Below are positions 9,265 to 19,895 of a stretch of DNA of 64,000 nucleotides, one piece after another. The notes below the pieces were generated by a model. The model was not told the DNA's origin, made no database searches, and was given only the letters and a program-made list of their open reading frames with translations. Each line of letters starts with the position of its first letter. Positions within the stretch are counted from its first letter, which is position 1. Origin of the DNA: Blautia schinkii DSM 10518 (GTDB lineage Bacteria > Bacillota > Clostridia > Lachnospirales > Lachnospiraceae); contig JNKJ01000024.1 of NCBI GenBank assembly GCA_000702025.1, positions 47,106 to 111,105 of the forward strand, given 5' to 3'. A program made the translations under genes and the position numbers.

Positions 9265-10224
9265 ATGAAGAAAAAAGTTTTAAGCGTACTTTTAGGTGCA
9301 GCAATGGTTACTGGTATGTGTCAGGGTGTATTTGCAGAGCCTGCCGATACATACACGGTAGGAATGACTCTGAATCTTGGAAATCTTACATGGGCAGAGC
9401 TTGCAGAAGCGGCCAAGGAGCACGGCAAAGAACAGGGAATGACTGTCACAGTGCAGAATTCCAATGATAATGCCACCACTCAGGTATCCCAGATTGAAAA
9501 CTTCATTCAGTCAGGTGTTGATGCTATCATCGTTGCAGCTGTAGAGTCAAACTCTGTGGAGGATGTGTGTAAGGAAGCACAGGAAGCCGGAATTAAGGTT
9601 ATCGCTTATACCCAGGTAATTGAAAACTCTGATGCAGAATATCTGGTAGATGCATACAATACAGGATATGCCTGTGGAGAAAGAGCTGCACAGTGGATTA
9701 AAGAAGTTTACGGTGATGACGAAGTAGAGTGGGCGTTGGAAGATCTGCCTAAATACCCGGAGATTATCGACCGTGCAAACGGCATAAAAGAAGCAATTGA
9801 AAAAGAAGCTCCAAACGCTAAGCTGGTGGCAACACAGCCTGCAGAGGTTATGGAGGACGGACAGAAAAATGCAGAAAACTTCATGCAGTCACATCCTGAT
9901 ATCAAAGTAATCTGCTCCATTGGATCCGGCGGCGGTGCTGGAGCAAATGAAGGTGTGAAATCCTACATTTCAGAAGATGATTACGATACATTTGGAATTT
10001 TTGGTATTGATGCAACAGAACAGGAAATTATGAATATCATTAACGGGGATCCTCAGAAATCTTCTGTAAGTCTTGGAGGCGGAGCTGTACACGGCGAACG
10101 TTTAATTGACATCGCATATAATTTCTGGCAGGGAATCGAGCAGGAAAAAGAGCAGTACATGCCTATTACAGTCATTGATTCCAGCAACGCTCAGGAATAT
10201 TATGACGAACACTATGCTAAATAA
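9265..10224 (+). CDS. Periplasmic-type sugar-binding protein (RbsB-like)
   Basis: A 319-residue solute-binding protein. The N-terminus is a signal peptide, probably cut after VFA (residues 23-25). The only early Cys (GMC) does not fit a good lipobox, so how it stays at the surface is unclear. Mature features match class I sugar-binding proteins: ETYTVGMT-like first strand, QIENFIQSGVDAIIVAA, and late FGIFGIDATEQE. GAGGT is upstream. It is co-transcribed with the permease and followed by a hairpin before the dehydrogenase gene. The ligand is unknown; downstream enzymes suggest a sugar alcohol or rare sugar. Confidence 0.9.
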   Translation: MKKKVLSVLLGAAMVTGMCQGVFAEPADTYTVGMTLNLGNLTWAELAEAAKEHGKEQGMTVTVQNSNDNATTQVSQIENFIQSGVDAIIVAAVESNSVEDVCKEAQEAGIKVIAYTQVIENSDAEYLVDAYNTGYACGERAAQWIKEVYGDDEVEWALEDLPKYPEIIDRANGIKEAIEKEAPNAKLVATQPAEVMEDGQKNAENFMQSHPDIKVICSIGSGGGAGANEGVKSYISEDDYDTFGIFGIDATEQEIMNIINGDPQKSSVSLGGGAVHGERLIDIAYNFWQGIEQEKEQYMPITVIDSSNAQEYYDEHYAK

Positions 10225-10235
10225 TATGTCTGTCC

Positions 10236-10265
10236 TACGGCTGCAGAAACTTTTCTGCGGCCGTA
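10236..10265 (+). other. Intercistronic hairpin without T-run
   Basis: A 13-bp inverted repeat (10236-10248 with 10253-10265, one G:U pair) lies between the binding-protein and dehydrogenase genes. No T-run follows, so it is unlikely to terminate fully. It may protect the 3' end of the abundant binding-protein message, as such hairpins do in other importer operons. Confidence 0.6.
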
Positions 10266-10298
10266 TTAACAGCACTGATAAAAAGGAGAGAATAAAAA

Positions 10299-11360
10299 AT
10301 GACTAAAATGATGAAAGCACTGGTATCCTATGCACCTTACGACAATCGTTATGAGGATTTCCCAAAACCCACAGCCGGAGAAGGTGAAATCGTCCTTAAA
10401 GTAAAAGCCTGCGGTATCTGCGCAGGTGATGTAAAAGCTTATCACGGAGGAATCCGTATATGGGGGACCTGCGAAGAGGACCGTTATATCGAGGCTCCGT
10501 GCGTAGGCGGACATGAGTTTTATGGTGAAGTTGTAGAAATTGGAGCAGGCGTAGAGGGCTATGAAATTGGTGATACCCTTGTCTCCGAGCAGGTAATCCC
10601 CTGCGGTGAGTGCGAATTCTGTAAGCAGGGTATCTACTGGATGTGCACCCGCTCTGCTGTTTTCGGATTTAAGCAATATGCAAACGGCGGCTTTGCAGAA
10701 TATGTAAAGCTTGATAAAAATTGTATCAACCACAAAGTACCTGATGGCTTCACACAGGAACAGGCTGTACTTATAGAGCCTATCGCATGTGGAATGCATG
10801 CAGTGGAAAGAGCACAGATCCAGCATAGTGATGTTGTTGTCATTGCCGGTCTGGGTGCGATAGGAACGTCTATGGTGAATCTTGCCAGCCTCGCTTTACC
10901 GAAAATGGTGATCGGGATTGACGTAAGAGAAAACCGTCTGGAAATGGGCAAAAAGTTCGGCGCTGATGTAGTGCTGAATCCAACAAAATGTAATGTAGCC
11001 GAAGAGATACATAAACTTACAGGCGGCCTTGGATGCGACGTATATATTGAGGCATCCGGAAGTCCCAGAAGTGTAACTCAGGGAATGGATTCTTTGAAAA
11101 ACCTGGGCAGATATGTTCAGATGGGTGTTTTCGCAGAAGAAGTTAAGGCAGACTGGAATACCATAGGTGACGGCAAAGAGCTCACTATTATAGGTTCACA
11201 CCTGTCAGCCAAGACCTACGCTTCTGTTATCAAAGGAATTGCCTCCGGAGAGATCAAAACAGAAGGGCTTATCTCACACAAATTTAAGCTTGCTGACTGG
11301 AAAGAGGCTTTTGAAACCACAGAAGCGCCAGATGCCATGAAGATTATGCTGGAACCATAA
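10299..11360 (+). CDS. Zinc-dependent medium-chain alcohol/polyol dehydrogenase
   Basis: A 353-residue cytoplasmic NAD(P)-dependent dehydrogenase. Catalytic zinc ligands are C41 (CGICAGD) and H72-E73 (GGHEF); the structural zinc site has C102, C105, C108 and C116. The Rossmann motif GLGAIG lies near residue 185, with the acidic adenosine-ribose ligand at IGIDVRENR, favouring NAD. It resembles sorbitol, threonine and threitol-type dehydrogenases. AAAAGGAG precedes the start. Its place after the importer genes suggests it oxidises the imported polyol. Exact substrate not determinable. Confidence 0.88.
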   Translation: MTKMMKALVSYAPYDNRYEDFPKPTAGEGEIVLKVKACGICAGDVKAYHGGIRIWGTCEEDRYIEAPCVGGHEFYGEVVEIGAGVEGYEIGDTLVSEQVIPCGECEFCKQGIYWMCTRSAVFGFKQYANGGFAEYVKLDKNCINHKVPDGFTQEQAVLIEPIACGMHAVERAQIQHSDVVVIAGLGAIGTSMVNLASLALPKMVIGIDVRENRLEMGKKFGADVVLNPTKCNVAEEIHKLTGGLGCDVYIEASGSPRSVTQGMDSLKNLGRYVQMGVFAEEVKADWNTIGDGKELTIIGSHLSAKTYASVIKGIASGEIKTEGLISHKFKLADWKEAFETTEAPDAMKIMLEP

Positions 11361-11370
11361 TGAGGACTCT

Positions 11371-12393
11371 ATGAACAAAGAAAAATATAAATACATAGGA
11401 AATCTTTCTCAGCTCCTGCGGGTGGAAAACTTCCGCATGGAGGGCGGACGCAGTGATAATGTCCGAGCTACAGCTGTCACTAATGAAAACGGACTTTCCT
11501 ATACTGTGATTGCCGACAGGTGTATGGATATTGCTTATCTATCTTATAAAGGTGTTAATATAAGCTTTATAAATCCTAATGGTATCGTGGGGCCTCAGTA
11601 TTATGACAGAGTGGGAACAAACTGGCTGAAAAATTTCACAGCAGGATTTCTCACCACCTGCGGACTTGATAATGTTGGGAATCCGTGTATGGACCAAGAG
11701 GAGCTGGGACTCCATGGAAGCATTTCCAATACACCTGCCCAGGATTACAGTGCAGTAATCGTTGAGGACAAAGGTGAAAATCAGGTTTGTATCAGAGGCA
11801 CTATGAATGACAGTACACTGTTTGGCCGAAGACTAAAATTAAACAGAACCATCACCTCCTTCCAGGACAAGGATAGGATAATACTGGAAGATGAGATTGT
11901 GAACACTGGCTTTGAACCGGAGGAATACATGCAGTTATACCACTGTAATATAGGGTATCCTTTCCTTTCACAGCAATGCAGTTTGTATATTAAGTCTGAC
12001 TCCGTGACAGGAGCAAACCCTTTCTCTGAAGCAAATAAGGATAAGTGGAATACCATGGAACCTCCCTCAAAAATCGGAGAGATGTGCTTCATTCACGACA
12101 TAAAAGATGAAAATGGACTATGCCGTGCCGGAATGTTTAATGATAAGCTTCATATAGGATTTATTTTGAGTTATAAAAAGGAAAGTCTTGACAACTTCCT
12201 GCAATGGAGATATCTTCATGAGGGAGCCTACGTGGTGGGACTGGAACCGGCCACAAATCTTATCGGTGGAAAAGCCGAGGAGAGAAAAGCCGGAAGGATT
12301 AAAACAGTCGATCCAGGCTCTTCCGTAAAACACAAGCTACAGTTTGATTTTTATAACTGCAAAGAGGATTTTGAATCCAACTTGTTTAATTAA
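11371..12393 (+). CDS. DUF4432 aldose-1-epimerase-like protein
   Basis: A 340-residue protein resembling the DUF4432 branch of the galactose-mutarotase fold: ADRCMDIAYLSYKGVNISF, FLTTCGLDNVG, LHGSISNTPA, and a late GLEPATNLIGG segment. Proteins of this group are thought to interconvert anomers or epimers of sugars, with conserved His/Asp/Glu residues on the beta-sandwich face. It starts 10 bp after the dehydrogenase stop and ends the operon at a terminator. Activity on the imported compound is inferred from position. Confidence 0.82.
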   Translation: MNKEKYKYIGNLSQLLRVENFRMEGGRSDNVRATAVTNENGLSYTVIADRCMDIAYLSYKGVNISFINPNGIVGPQYYDRVGTNWLKNFTAGFLTTCGLDNVGNPCMDQEELGLHGSISNTPAQDYSAVIVEDKGENQVCIRGTMNDSTLFGRRLKLNRTITSFQDKDRIILEDEIVNTGFEPEEYMQLYHCNIGYPFLSQQCSLYIKSDSVTGANPFSEANKDKWNTMEPPSKIGEMCFIHDIKDENGLCRAGMFNDKLHIGFILSYKKESLDNFLQWRYLHEGAYVVGLEPATNLIGGKAEERKAGRIKTVDPGSSVKHKLQFDFYNCKEDFESNLFN

Positions 12394-12412
12394 ACTTACA
12401 TTTCATCCTAAA

Positions 12413-12460
12413 TAAAGGGGACTTCCCACGAAATGAATCGTGGGACTGTCCTCTTTTTCT
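12413..12460 (+). terminator. Intrinsic terminator of the importer operon
   Basis: A long imperfect stem pairs 12417-12430 with 12439-12453 and is followed by TTTTT. It lies between the importer operon and the convergent surface-protein gene. Confidence 0.88.
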
Positions 12461-12474
12461 TAACAACATAATAT

Positions 12475-15400
12475 TCACCTTAAAGTTTCCCACTTCTCGC
12501 CCAATTTCTTCCATCTTAAAACAGCCAGCATCGCCATCGCACTAACCGCAAGAAGAACCATCATCCCCGCAGTCTGAGACTCGTCCCCTGTTTTCACAGC
12601 TTCTTTCTGCTCTGCCCTCTGCGCTTTCTGCTGTGCCGCAGCCGGAGTGATATCTACGTTTTTCTTAGGCGCTGTGGTCGGTGCTATGGTAGGAGATGGT
12701 TTCACCGGAGCTTTTGTAGGTGTCTTTCCGGGCGTTTTTGTAGGAACCGGGGTTGGTGTGATATCTGCTTTTGAATAATTTATACTCATAGTTGCATCCA
12801 GAAGCAACGGTTCATAATAAGATGACGGAAAGGAAAGTGTTTCATGATAGGTTCCGTCAGGGAAACGTTCGCCCTTGTCATCATATTTTGGCCATACCTG
12901 GAAAGTTATACTCTCCCCATCCTTTACCGTAACCAAATCTTGTCCAAGCTCTACAATAAAATATTCATATTCTGAAGCTGAAAATGTGATATCCTGACCA
13001 CTGTGATTCTCAAAACTCACTTCTGATAAATGTCCCACCTCTAAAACCGGATCGATTGTTCCAAAATCCACATAGGACGGTGTGAACCGAAATGCCGTTG
13101 TTTTAGGAATTTGTCTGTTTATCACCGATATGGTTTTTAAAAGCGTTCCGTCATAATTTTTCAGTTCGATAATCTCTTCCTTGAAGTTGCTGCTGAATTT
13201 GAACAGGGTAATCCGAAGGGTTGTGCTCTCCTGCGGCTTTAACTGTACCTTATCTGCATCGGCCCGCAAAGCAGAAGAGGTTCTGATATCATCAAGACGT
13301 ATGGTTTTTCTGCCTGTATTCGTCAATGTCACATACTCGGACTTCTGGTCAGCAGTTCCCGAAATATAAACCACATCCTTCGATAAGGACAAAGCGTAAT
13401 CCCCTGACCCTTGGCCGTCAGCCGCCTTCACAGTCACATCTGCGGTTACTGCGAGACTGATTTCATCAGGATTGACCACATCAAAGGGAAGCATTACGGT
13501 TCCGTTTACGATGAATCTCTGCTCTGCCTTATTACCCGGGTCATAAGGACAGTTCTCCAGATTCCAGTTTATCATGCCTTGCGCGTTCTCCTCTTCTGTA
13601 TAAAGAACTGCAAAATTCGGCAGGCCTAACGCACCCGGTAGCTTTTGGCACCCATTCTCCACAATCACCGGCTGTGGATTTTCTATTCCCGTAAGAACAG
13701 TTGTCTCACTTCGGAATTCCACAGCCGCAATCACTACTTTTTCAACCGAGCCGGTGGAAAAAATCAAACGGCTTCTGAAGCTTCCGGTCTTTTTGGCTGC
13801 TTTGGGCTGCACGGTAAACTCTGCAGAAGCCCCTGGCTTAAGTACACTGCCGGAAGCAGGATTTATGCAGAACAGTGCCTCATTATCCTTTGCCTGTACG
13901 GTCACGGTCTTTTCCCCTGTATTCGTAACTGTAATACTTTGAGTCTGGGAAAGTGTGCCATCCACATTAACTGCGCCAAAATCCAGATATCCACGACTCA
14001 CTTCAATCTTCTCTTCTTTTTCCTCCAGCACGTAGGTCAAAGGAATGTTCAGCTCCACTCCGGGCACCTGCGTAAGGATTCTCATATTCCCGGTATTAAC
14101 ACTCTCCAATTGCGTCCAGTCCTCTCGCAGTTCAAGAAGGACAGACTCACCGGGCAGGAGATTCTTCATATCCGCTCCCTCATGAGTGCCATACCTAAAA
14201 GCAGATGGCATCAGAACAGTGAGGGCGAGGGGCTTCGTACCTTTATTATATACATTGATCATAGGCCCTTCTACCGGATCCACGCAATTTTCATAATAGT
14301 CGTTAAAATCCACAGCACTCACATCACAGGTAATGCGGTATTCTGTTTGTTCCTCTTCATTATAGGCGTTCACGGTCACCGATTGGGTGATCTCTGTAGA
14401 GATACCTGACGTATTTAAAATATGATCCGGCAACTGTACGGTTCCCTTTGCAAAAAAAGTCTGTTCCGCTCTGTTCTCGGGGTCATACTCGCATGACTCC
14501 ATATCCCAATCCAGAAACGCTGTGCATTTCCCCAGAGTTGTTTCAATCTCCACCCATTCTGCAAGGCCGAGAAGCGATGGCTTTTTCCCTGTTCCGTTTG
14601 CCGTCCCTGTGACCGGCGGAAGCTGGGGTATGCTCAGCAGCTCACCTGTCTCCCTCTGGTAATCAGAGTATACAGTAAAATAAAAGCGGATTTGGCAGGG
14701 ATAACCGTAATCATCCTCACCCAAATAAATATAACCGCCAAAATTATCGTCATCACCTTGAGCTTCATCGTGGGCTGGCACCAGCCCGGGCTTTGTAGTA
14801 ATGCTTAAAACCGCACTTTCTCCCGGAGAAAGCGAGCCTGCCGGGATTCCCTCAACGCTGATCCTGTCCGAAGGATAGAACGCCCTGGAAAAATCCCACG
14901 GCAGAGTTCCTGTATTGGTCACAGTGACCGTCTCTGTCTGGGTCTGGGTGTAGCCCTCCCGCTGCTCTTCAAAAACAATGGAGAGTGGATTACAGGTGAT
15001 CCGATGTGCGCTCTCCGGCTCCTCCGGTTCCTCTTCGTCCTCTGTGGTGCTCTCTTCTGCTGTTGTCTCTTCTGCAGTTGTCTCTTCTGTGGTCATCTCT
15101 TCTGTGGTTGTCTCTTCTGTGGTTTCGGCAGCCATTGTCCCGCTCTCGGTACTTCCGGCCTCTGCTTCTTTTTCCACAGTCTCCTCAGTCTCCGGATTGT
15201 TTTTACGGGTGTCAGTCTCCTCGGATTCCTCCGGCTCAGTTTCGGAGCGCTCTTCTCCATCTTCTCCGTTCTTTCCGTCCTCTTTGTTCTTTATTTTATC
15301 CGAATTTTTCCCGGATGATTTCCCGGTTGGCGTGGGTGTGATACTTAGCCCGGGAGTAACGCCTGCCTCAGAGATAAGACTGGAATCAGAACCGTCTTTC

Positions 15401-15480
15401 CCGGATGCAGACGCAGGCATAGAAACCGCGGACAACAGGAGTATCGCCGATAGTGCCAAAGCTAACTTTCTTTTTTTCAT
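12475..15480 (-). CDS. Large cell-surface protein with repeated Ig-like/ASH-type domains
   Basis: A 1001-residue exported protein. Residues 1-26 are a signal peptide (cut after ASA). A low-complexity Thr/Glu/Ser/Pro stalk (about 40-155) is followed by repeated beta-sandwich modules: several contain VTVTNTG-type strands as in ASH/SPD-2-like domains, and two contain a Trp-Asp/Asn...YDPxNxAEQ...GTVxLP pattern like bacterial Ig-like group 4 domains. A Pro/Thr/Lys-rich linker leads to VKTGDES, a hydrophobic stretch and RWKK, a KTGD variant of sortase sorting signals. The ATG at 15480 was chosen over upstream starts because GGAAGG precedes it and the signal peptide begins there. Ligand unknown; adhesion or wall scaffolding is plausible. 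Confidence 0.82.
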   Translation of the reverse strand: MKKRKLALALSAILLLSAVSMPASASGKDGSDSSLISEAGVTPGLSITPTPTGKSSGKNSDKIKNKEDGKNGEDGEERSETEPEESEETDTRKNNPETEETVEKEAEAGSTESGTMAAETTEETTTEEMTTEETTAEETTAEESTTEDEEEPEEPESAHRITCNPLSIVFEEQREGYTQTQTETVTVTNTGTLPWDFSRAFYPSDRISVEGIPAGSLSPGESAVLSITTKPGLVPAHDEAQGDDDNFGGYIYLGEDDYGYPCQIRFYFTVYSDYQRETGELLSIPQLPPVTGTANGTGKKPSLLGLAEWVEIETTLGKCTAFLDWDMESCEYDPENRAEQTFFAKGTVQLPDHILNTSGISTEITQSVTVNAYNEEEQTEYRITCDVSAVDFNDYYENCVDPVEGPMINVYNKGTKPLALTVLMPSAFRYGTHEGADMKNLLPGESVLLELREDWTQLESVNTGNMRILTQVPGVELNIPLTYVLEEKEEKIEVSRGYLDFGAVNVDGTLSQTQSITVTNTGEKTVTVQAKDNEALFCINPASGSVLKPGASAEFTVQPKAAKKTGSFRSRLIFSTGSVEKVVIAAVEFRSETTVLTGIENPQPVIVENGCQKLPGALGLPNFAVLYTEEENAQGMINWNLENCPYDPGNKAEQRFIVNGTVMLPFDVVNPDEISLAVTADVTVKAADGQGSGDYALSLSKDVVYISGTADQKSEYVTLTNTGRKTIRLDDIRTSSALRADADKVQLKPQESTTLRITLFKFSSNFKEEIIELKNYDGTLLKTISVINRQIPKTTAFRFTPSYVDFGTIDPVLEVGHLSEVSFENHSGQDITFSASEYEYFIVELGQDLVTVKDGESITFQVWPKYDDKGERFPDGTYHETLSFPSSYYEPLLLDATMSINYSKADITPTPVPTKTPGKTPTKAPVKPSPTIAPTTAPKKNVDITPAAAQQKAQRAEQKEAVKTGDESQTAGMMVLLAVSAMAMLAVLRWKKLGEKWETLR

Positions 15481-15743
15481 CTCATTTCCTTCCTTTCCAA
15501 AGTGTTTCCAATTGCTCAGATGTTTCCATTTCTTAGGCATCACAGTCAAAAACCCTGCTGCCTGTTAGAGACATCTATAATTTCTCCACTAATTTTAACA
15601 TATTTCGTAATGTTTTTGTCAATATTTTGTATAATATTTCTAAACTTTTTATAAAATACTTTTTTCAACCACAATAACTGATAAATCGTTTTCGTTATAA
15701 TACGGTACGGGCAGGCCATAACCAGACACAATTGAGGAATTAG

Positions 15744-15799
15744 CTTGAGGGATTGAAAAAAATGAGAAATACTTGAGGGATTGAAAAAAGTGAGAAATG
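15744..15799 (+). repeat. 28-bp tandem direct repeat abutting the tRNA promoter
   Basis: Two copies (15744-15771 and 15772-15799) match at 26 of 28 positions, each containing TTGAGGGATTGAAAAAA. The second copy ends exactly where the -35 box begins, so the A-tracts fall in the upstream-element zone. Confidence 0.9.
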
Positions 15800-15828
15800 T
15801 TGACAAATTCAAAATAGAGGAATATAAT
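15800..15828 (+). promoter_or_regulatory. Consensus promoter of the initiator tRNA gene
   Basis: TTGACA (15800-15805) and TATAAT (15823-15828) are perfect consensus boxes with a 17-bp spacer. The tRNA begins 40 bp after the -10 box. Confidence 0.92.
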
Positions 15829-15867
15829 GCGATTATACACATATAATACTTAAGTAAAGTTAATTGA

Positions 15868-15941
15868 CGCGGGATGGAGCAGTCTGGAAGCTCGTCGGGC
15901 TCATAACCCGAAGGCCGCAGGTTCAAATCCTGCTCCCGCTA
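15868..15941 (+). tRNA. tRNA-fMet (CAU), initiator
   Basis: A cloverleaf folds from 15868 to 15941 with anticodon CAT in loop CTCATAA. Initiator identity is shown by the unpaired first position (C1 opposite T72), the three G:C pairs of the anticodon stem (GGG/CCC) and the A11:T24 pair in the D stem. The T arm reads GCAGG-TTCAAAT-CCTGC. The CCA end is not encoded. A terminator follows directly, so it is a single-tRNA transcript. Confidence 0.95.
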
Positions 15942-15948
15942 CTCTTTT

Positions 15949-15989
15949 AAAGGGCTTAGAGGCACTGTTCTCTGGGCCTTTTACTTTTT
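15949..15989 (+). terminator. Terminator downstream of tRNA-fMet
   Basis: An imperfect stem of about 12 bp (15949-15961 with 15970-15982) is followed by a T-rich tail. The same hairpin recurs with paired base changes in the duplicated copy at 16851-16936. Confidence 0.75.
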
Positions 15990-16223
15990 CTTTCTATTGG
16001 ATTCCCTGTAGGAGTTTGTATCATGTATCATTACACCAATTACCAACAGAAAAAGAGAAGATTGCATGAGCCTGTACATTGTAATACGTTTATTGGCTCA
16101 TTTACAGATTTTTATGGATTTTAGAATCCCAACATTGTATAATAATGAAAAAGGAAGGGATTGTTTTGTAGATAGAGTAGAAAGGGTAAAGAAAGTTTAC
16201 CGGATAGAATGGAGGGACTATAA

Positions 16224-16502
16224 ATGATGTATCCTTTTTTGCAACTGGATGACATGACAGAAATCGTACATTCAGAAATCATGTATGTTAACGAACAAGA
16301 AACTGTAAAGGTCTATATTGAAAAACCTGTTGAAAATGGATTCCATTCAGCATACTGTCACCTGCCTGATTATAAATGGAGCAATATAGAAGGATTTACA
16401 AAAGAAGAGATTGAAAAATACCAGGAAATCATAGAATCTACAGCGCATTTAATTATCCGCTTTGCCAGACAGGGAGGTATAGGAAATGCCGCAAATTTTT
16501 AG
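16224..16502 (+). CDS. Small protein preceding a DUF4160 gene
   Basis: A 92-residue acidic protein, no signal peptide or membrane segment. It carries a VKVYIEKP strand and a LPDYKWSNIEG segment followed by a helix (EEIEKYQEIIESTAHLII). GGAGGG lies 7 bases before the ATG. It overlaps the next gene by 17 nt, so the two are translated together, an arrangement common in toxin-antitoxin-like pairs. I recognise no characterised family. Confidence 0.7.
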   Translation: MMYPFLQLDDMTEIVHSEIMYVNEQETVKVYIEKPVENGFHSAYCHLPDYKWSNIEGFTKEEIEKYQEIIESTAHLIIRFARQGGIGNAANF

Positions 16503-16764
16503 GATAGGAAACTATTTGGTTTACTTCTGGGCTAATGAAGGCGACCCTTTAGAGCCTGTTCATGTTCATGTAGCGGAGGGAGTCCCGTCAGTAAATGCCA
16601 CGAAAATCTGGATTACTAAGAATGGAAAGTGCCTCTTGTGTAACAATAATTCCCGGATTCCCGGGAAGATGCTAAGGGATATCATGGATGTGATTGAAGC
16701 ACGTTACATGGATGTATTCAATAAATGGCACTCATTCTACGGGGAAATTAAGTATTATTGTTAA
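16486..16764 (+). CDS. DUF4160-family small protein
   Basis: A 92-residue protein with the DUF4160 hallmarks: PQIFRIGNYLVYFWANEG at the N-terminus, the HVHV pair near residue 28, and a central strand-rich part ending in a helix and a WHSFYGEI tail. GGGAGG lies 8 bases before the ATG, inside the upstream gene. DUF4160 genes are usually found beside another small gene and are suspected toxin-antitoxin components; that function is not proven. The pair lies between two copies of a tRNA-fMet 3' half, suggesting acquisition. Confidence 0.78.
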   Translation: MPQIFRIGNYLVYFWANEGDPLEPVHVHVAEGVPSVNATKIWITKNGKCLLCNNNSRIPGKMLRDIMDVIEARYMDVFNKWHSFYGEIKYYC

Positions 16765-16850
16765 AATCGTTATAAAAAGCTGTCAGAGGCAGAAAGTGCA
16801 ACCCTTATTTTTACCCACTGTGGGCTTAGCGAGAACTGAACCACTGTTCT

Positions 16851-16936
16851 GGGCTCATAACCCGAAAGCCGCAGGTTCAAATCCTGCTCCCGCTACTCTT
16901 TTAAAAGGCTTAGAGGCACTGTTCTCCAGGCCTTTT
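16851..16936 (+). repeat. Second copy of tRNA-fMet 3' half and terminator
   Basis: 86 bp match 15897-15982 at 82 positions: the anticodon arm, variable loop, T arm, acceptor 3' strand and downstream terminator. The tRNA 5' half (acceptor 5' strand and D arm) is missing, so this is not a functional tRNA gene. It bounds a segment of about 0.9 kb holding the two small genes. Confidence 0.9.
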
Positions 16937-17140
16937 CATTATACATATAACGCTTATTTCAAAATTTAATGCTGCCTTAACCGTATGCACACACTGGTCA
17001 GACAGCAATATTCCCAGGTTCATATAAACGCCATCATGAGTCATACTCCCTAATACAATAAAATGGAGAGAAAAAGCGACTACGATGACTTTGGGCTGGA
17101 ATATGTCCAGAAAGCATGGGCAGCCGATAACTACTTCATC
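16937..17140. other. Intergenic stretch downstream of the ATP synthase operon
   Basis: I see no gene and no clear intrinsic terminator for the leftward ATP synthase transcript here. A short open stretch from 17063 (MERKSDYDDFG...) has no good ribosome site and continues only as antisense of atpC. Confidence 0.5.
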
Positions 17141-17548
17141 TTACATATATTTTTTTTCTTTTACCTTCAGCCTTGTCATGGCCCTTGTCATAGCCAGCTG
17201 GCCTCTGTAATATTCTTTCCGGCTCTTTTGGATTTCCAGACGTTCCCTTGCCCTCCGGGCTGCTTCCCGCGCCCAGTTTTCATCTACATCCTCCGGGCGC
17301 TCTGCTGTATCCACGATAAGAACCGTCTGATTTCTTTCGCTTCTGGCATAGCCCTGTCCCACAATGACCGAATTCCATTGGTCATCCGTTTTATATCTCA
17401 ACTCACCGATGCAGATACCGATCACCATGGACTCATGGTTTGCCTGAATTCCGTATGCACCTTCCTCAGTAGGAAGAATCATACTCTCGCATGGACCGTC
17501 ATAAAATGTGCCATTGCACGAAATAATCTTTAAATGGAATACCTCCAT
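17141..17548 (-). CDS. atpC: ATP synthase epsilon subunit
   Basis: A 135-residue F1 epsilon subunit, part of the central stalk. The N-terminal beta-barrel is recognisable (FHLKIISCNGTFYDG, MILPTEEGAYGIQANHES) and the C-terminal helical hairpin spans about 85-133 (ENWAREAARRARERL...). AGGAGG precedes the ATG, which lies 12 bp after the atpD stop. Last gene of the operon. Confidence 0.93.
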   Translation of the reverse strand: MEVFHLKIISCNGTFYDGPCESMILPTEEGAYGIQANHESMVIGICIGELRYKTDDQWNSVIVGQGYARSERNQTVLIVDTAERPEDVDENWAREAARRARERLEIQKSRKEYYRGQLAMTRAMTRLKVKEKKYM

Positions 17549-17560
17549 TACGGATACCTC

Positions 17561-19869
<2,309 letters not shown>

Positions 19870-19895
<26 letters not shown>

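Noticed and set aside
14978..15568. Ser/Val-rich and Leu/Cys-rich plus-strand frames opposite the surface-protein stalk
   Set aside because: They are antisense reflections of the Thr/Glu low-complexity codons, without ribosome sites.
16851..16936. Second tRNA-fMet gene
   Set aside because: The 5' acceptor strand and D arm are missing, so no cloverleaf can form.
17063..17533. Frame starting MERKSDYDDFG near the atpC end
   Set aside because: Only the first 20 or so residues look protein-like; the rest is antisense of atpC. A gene remnant is possible but not supported.
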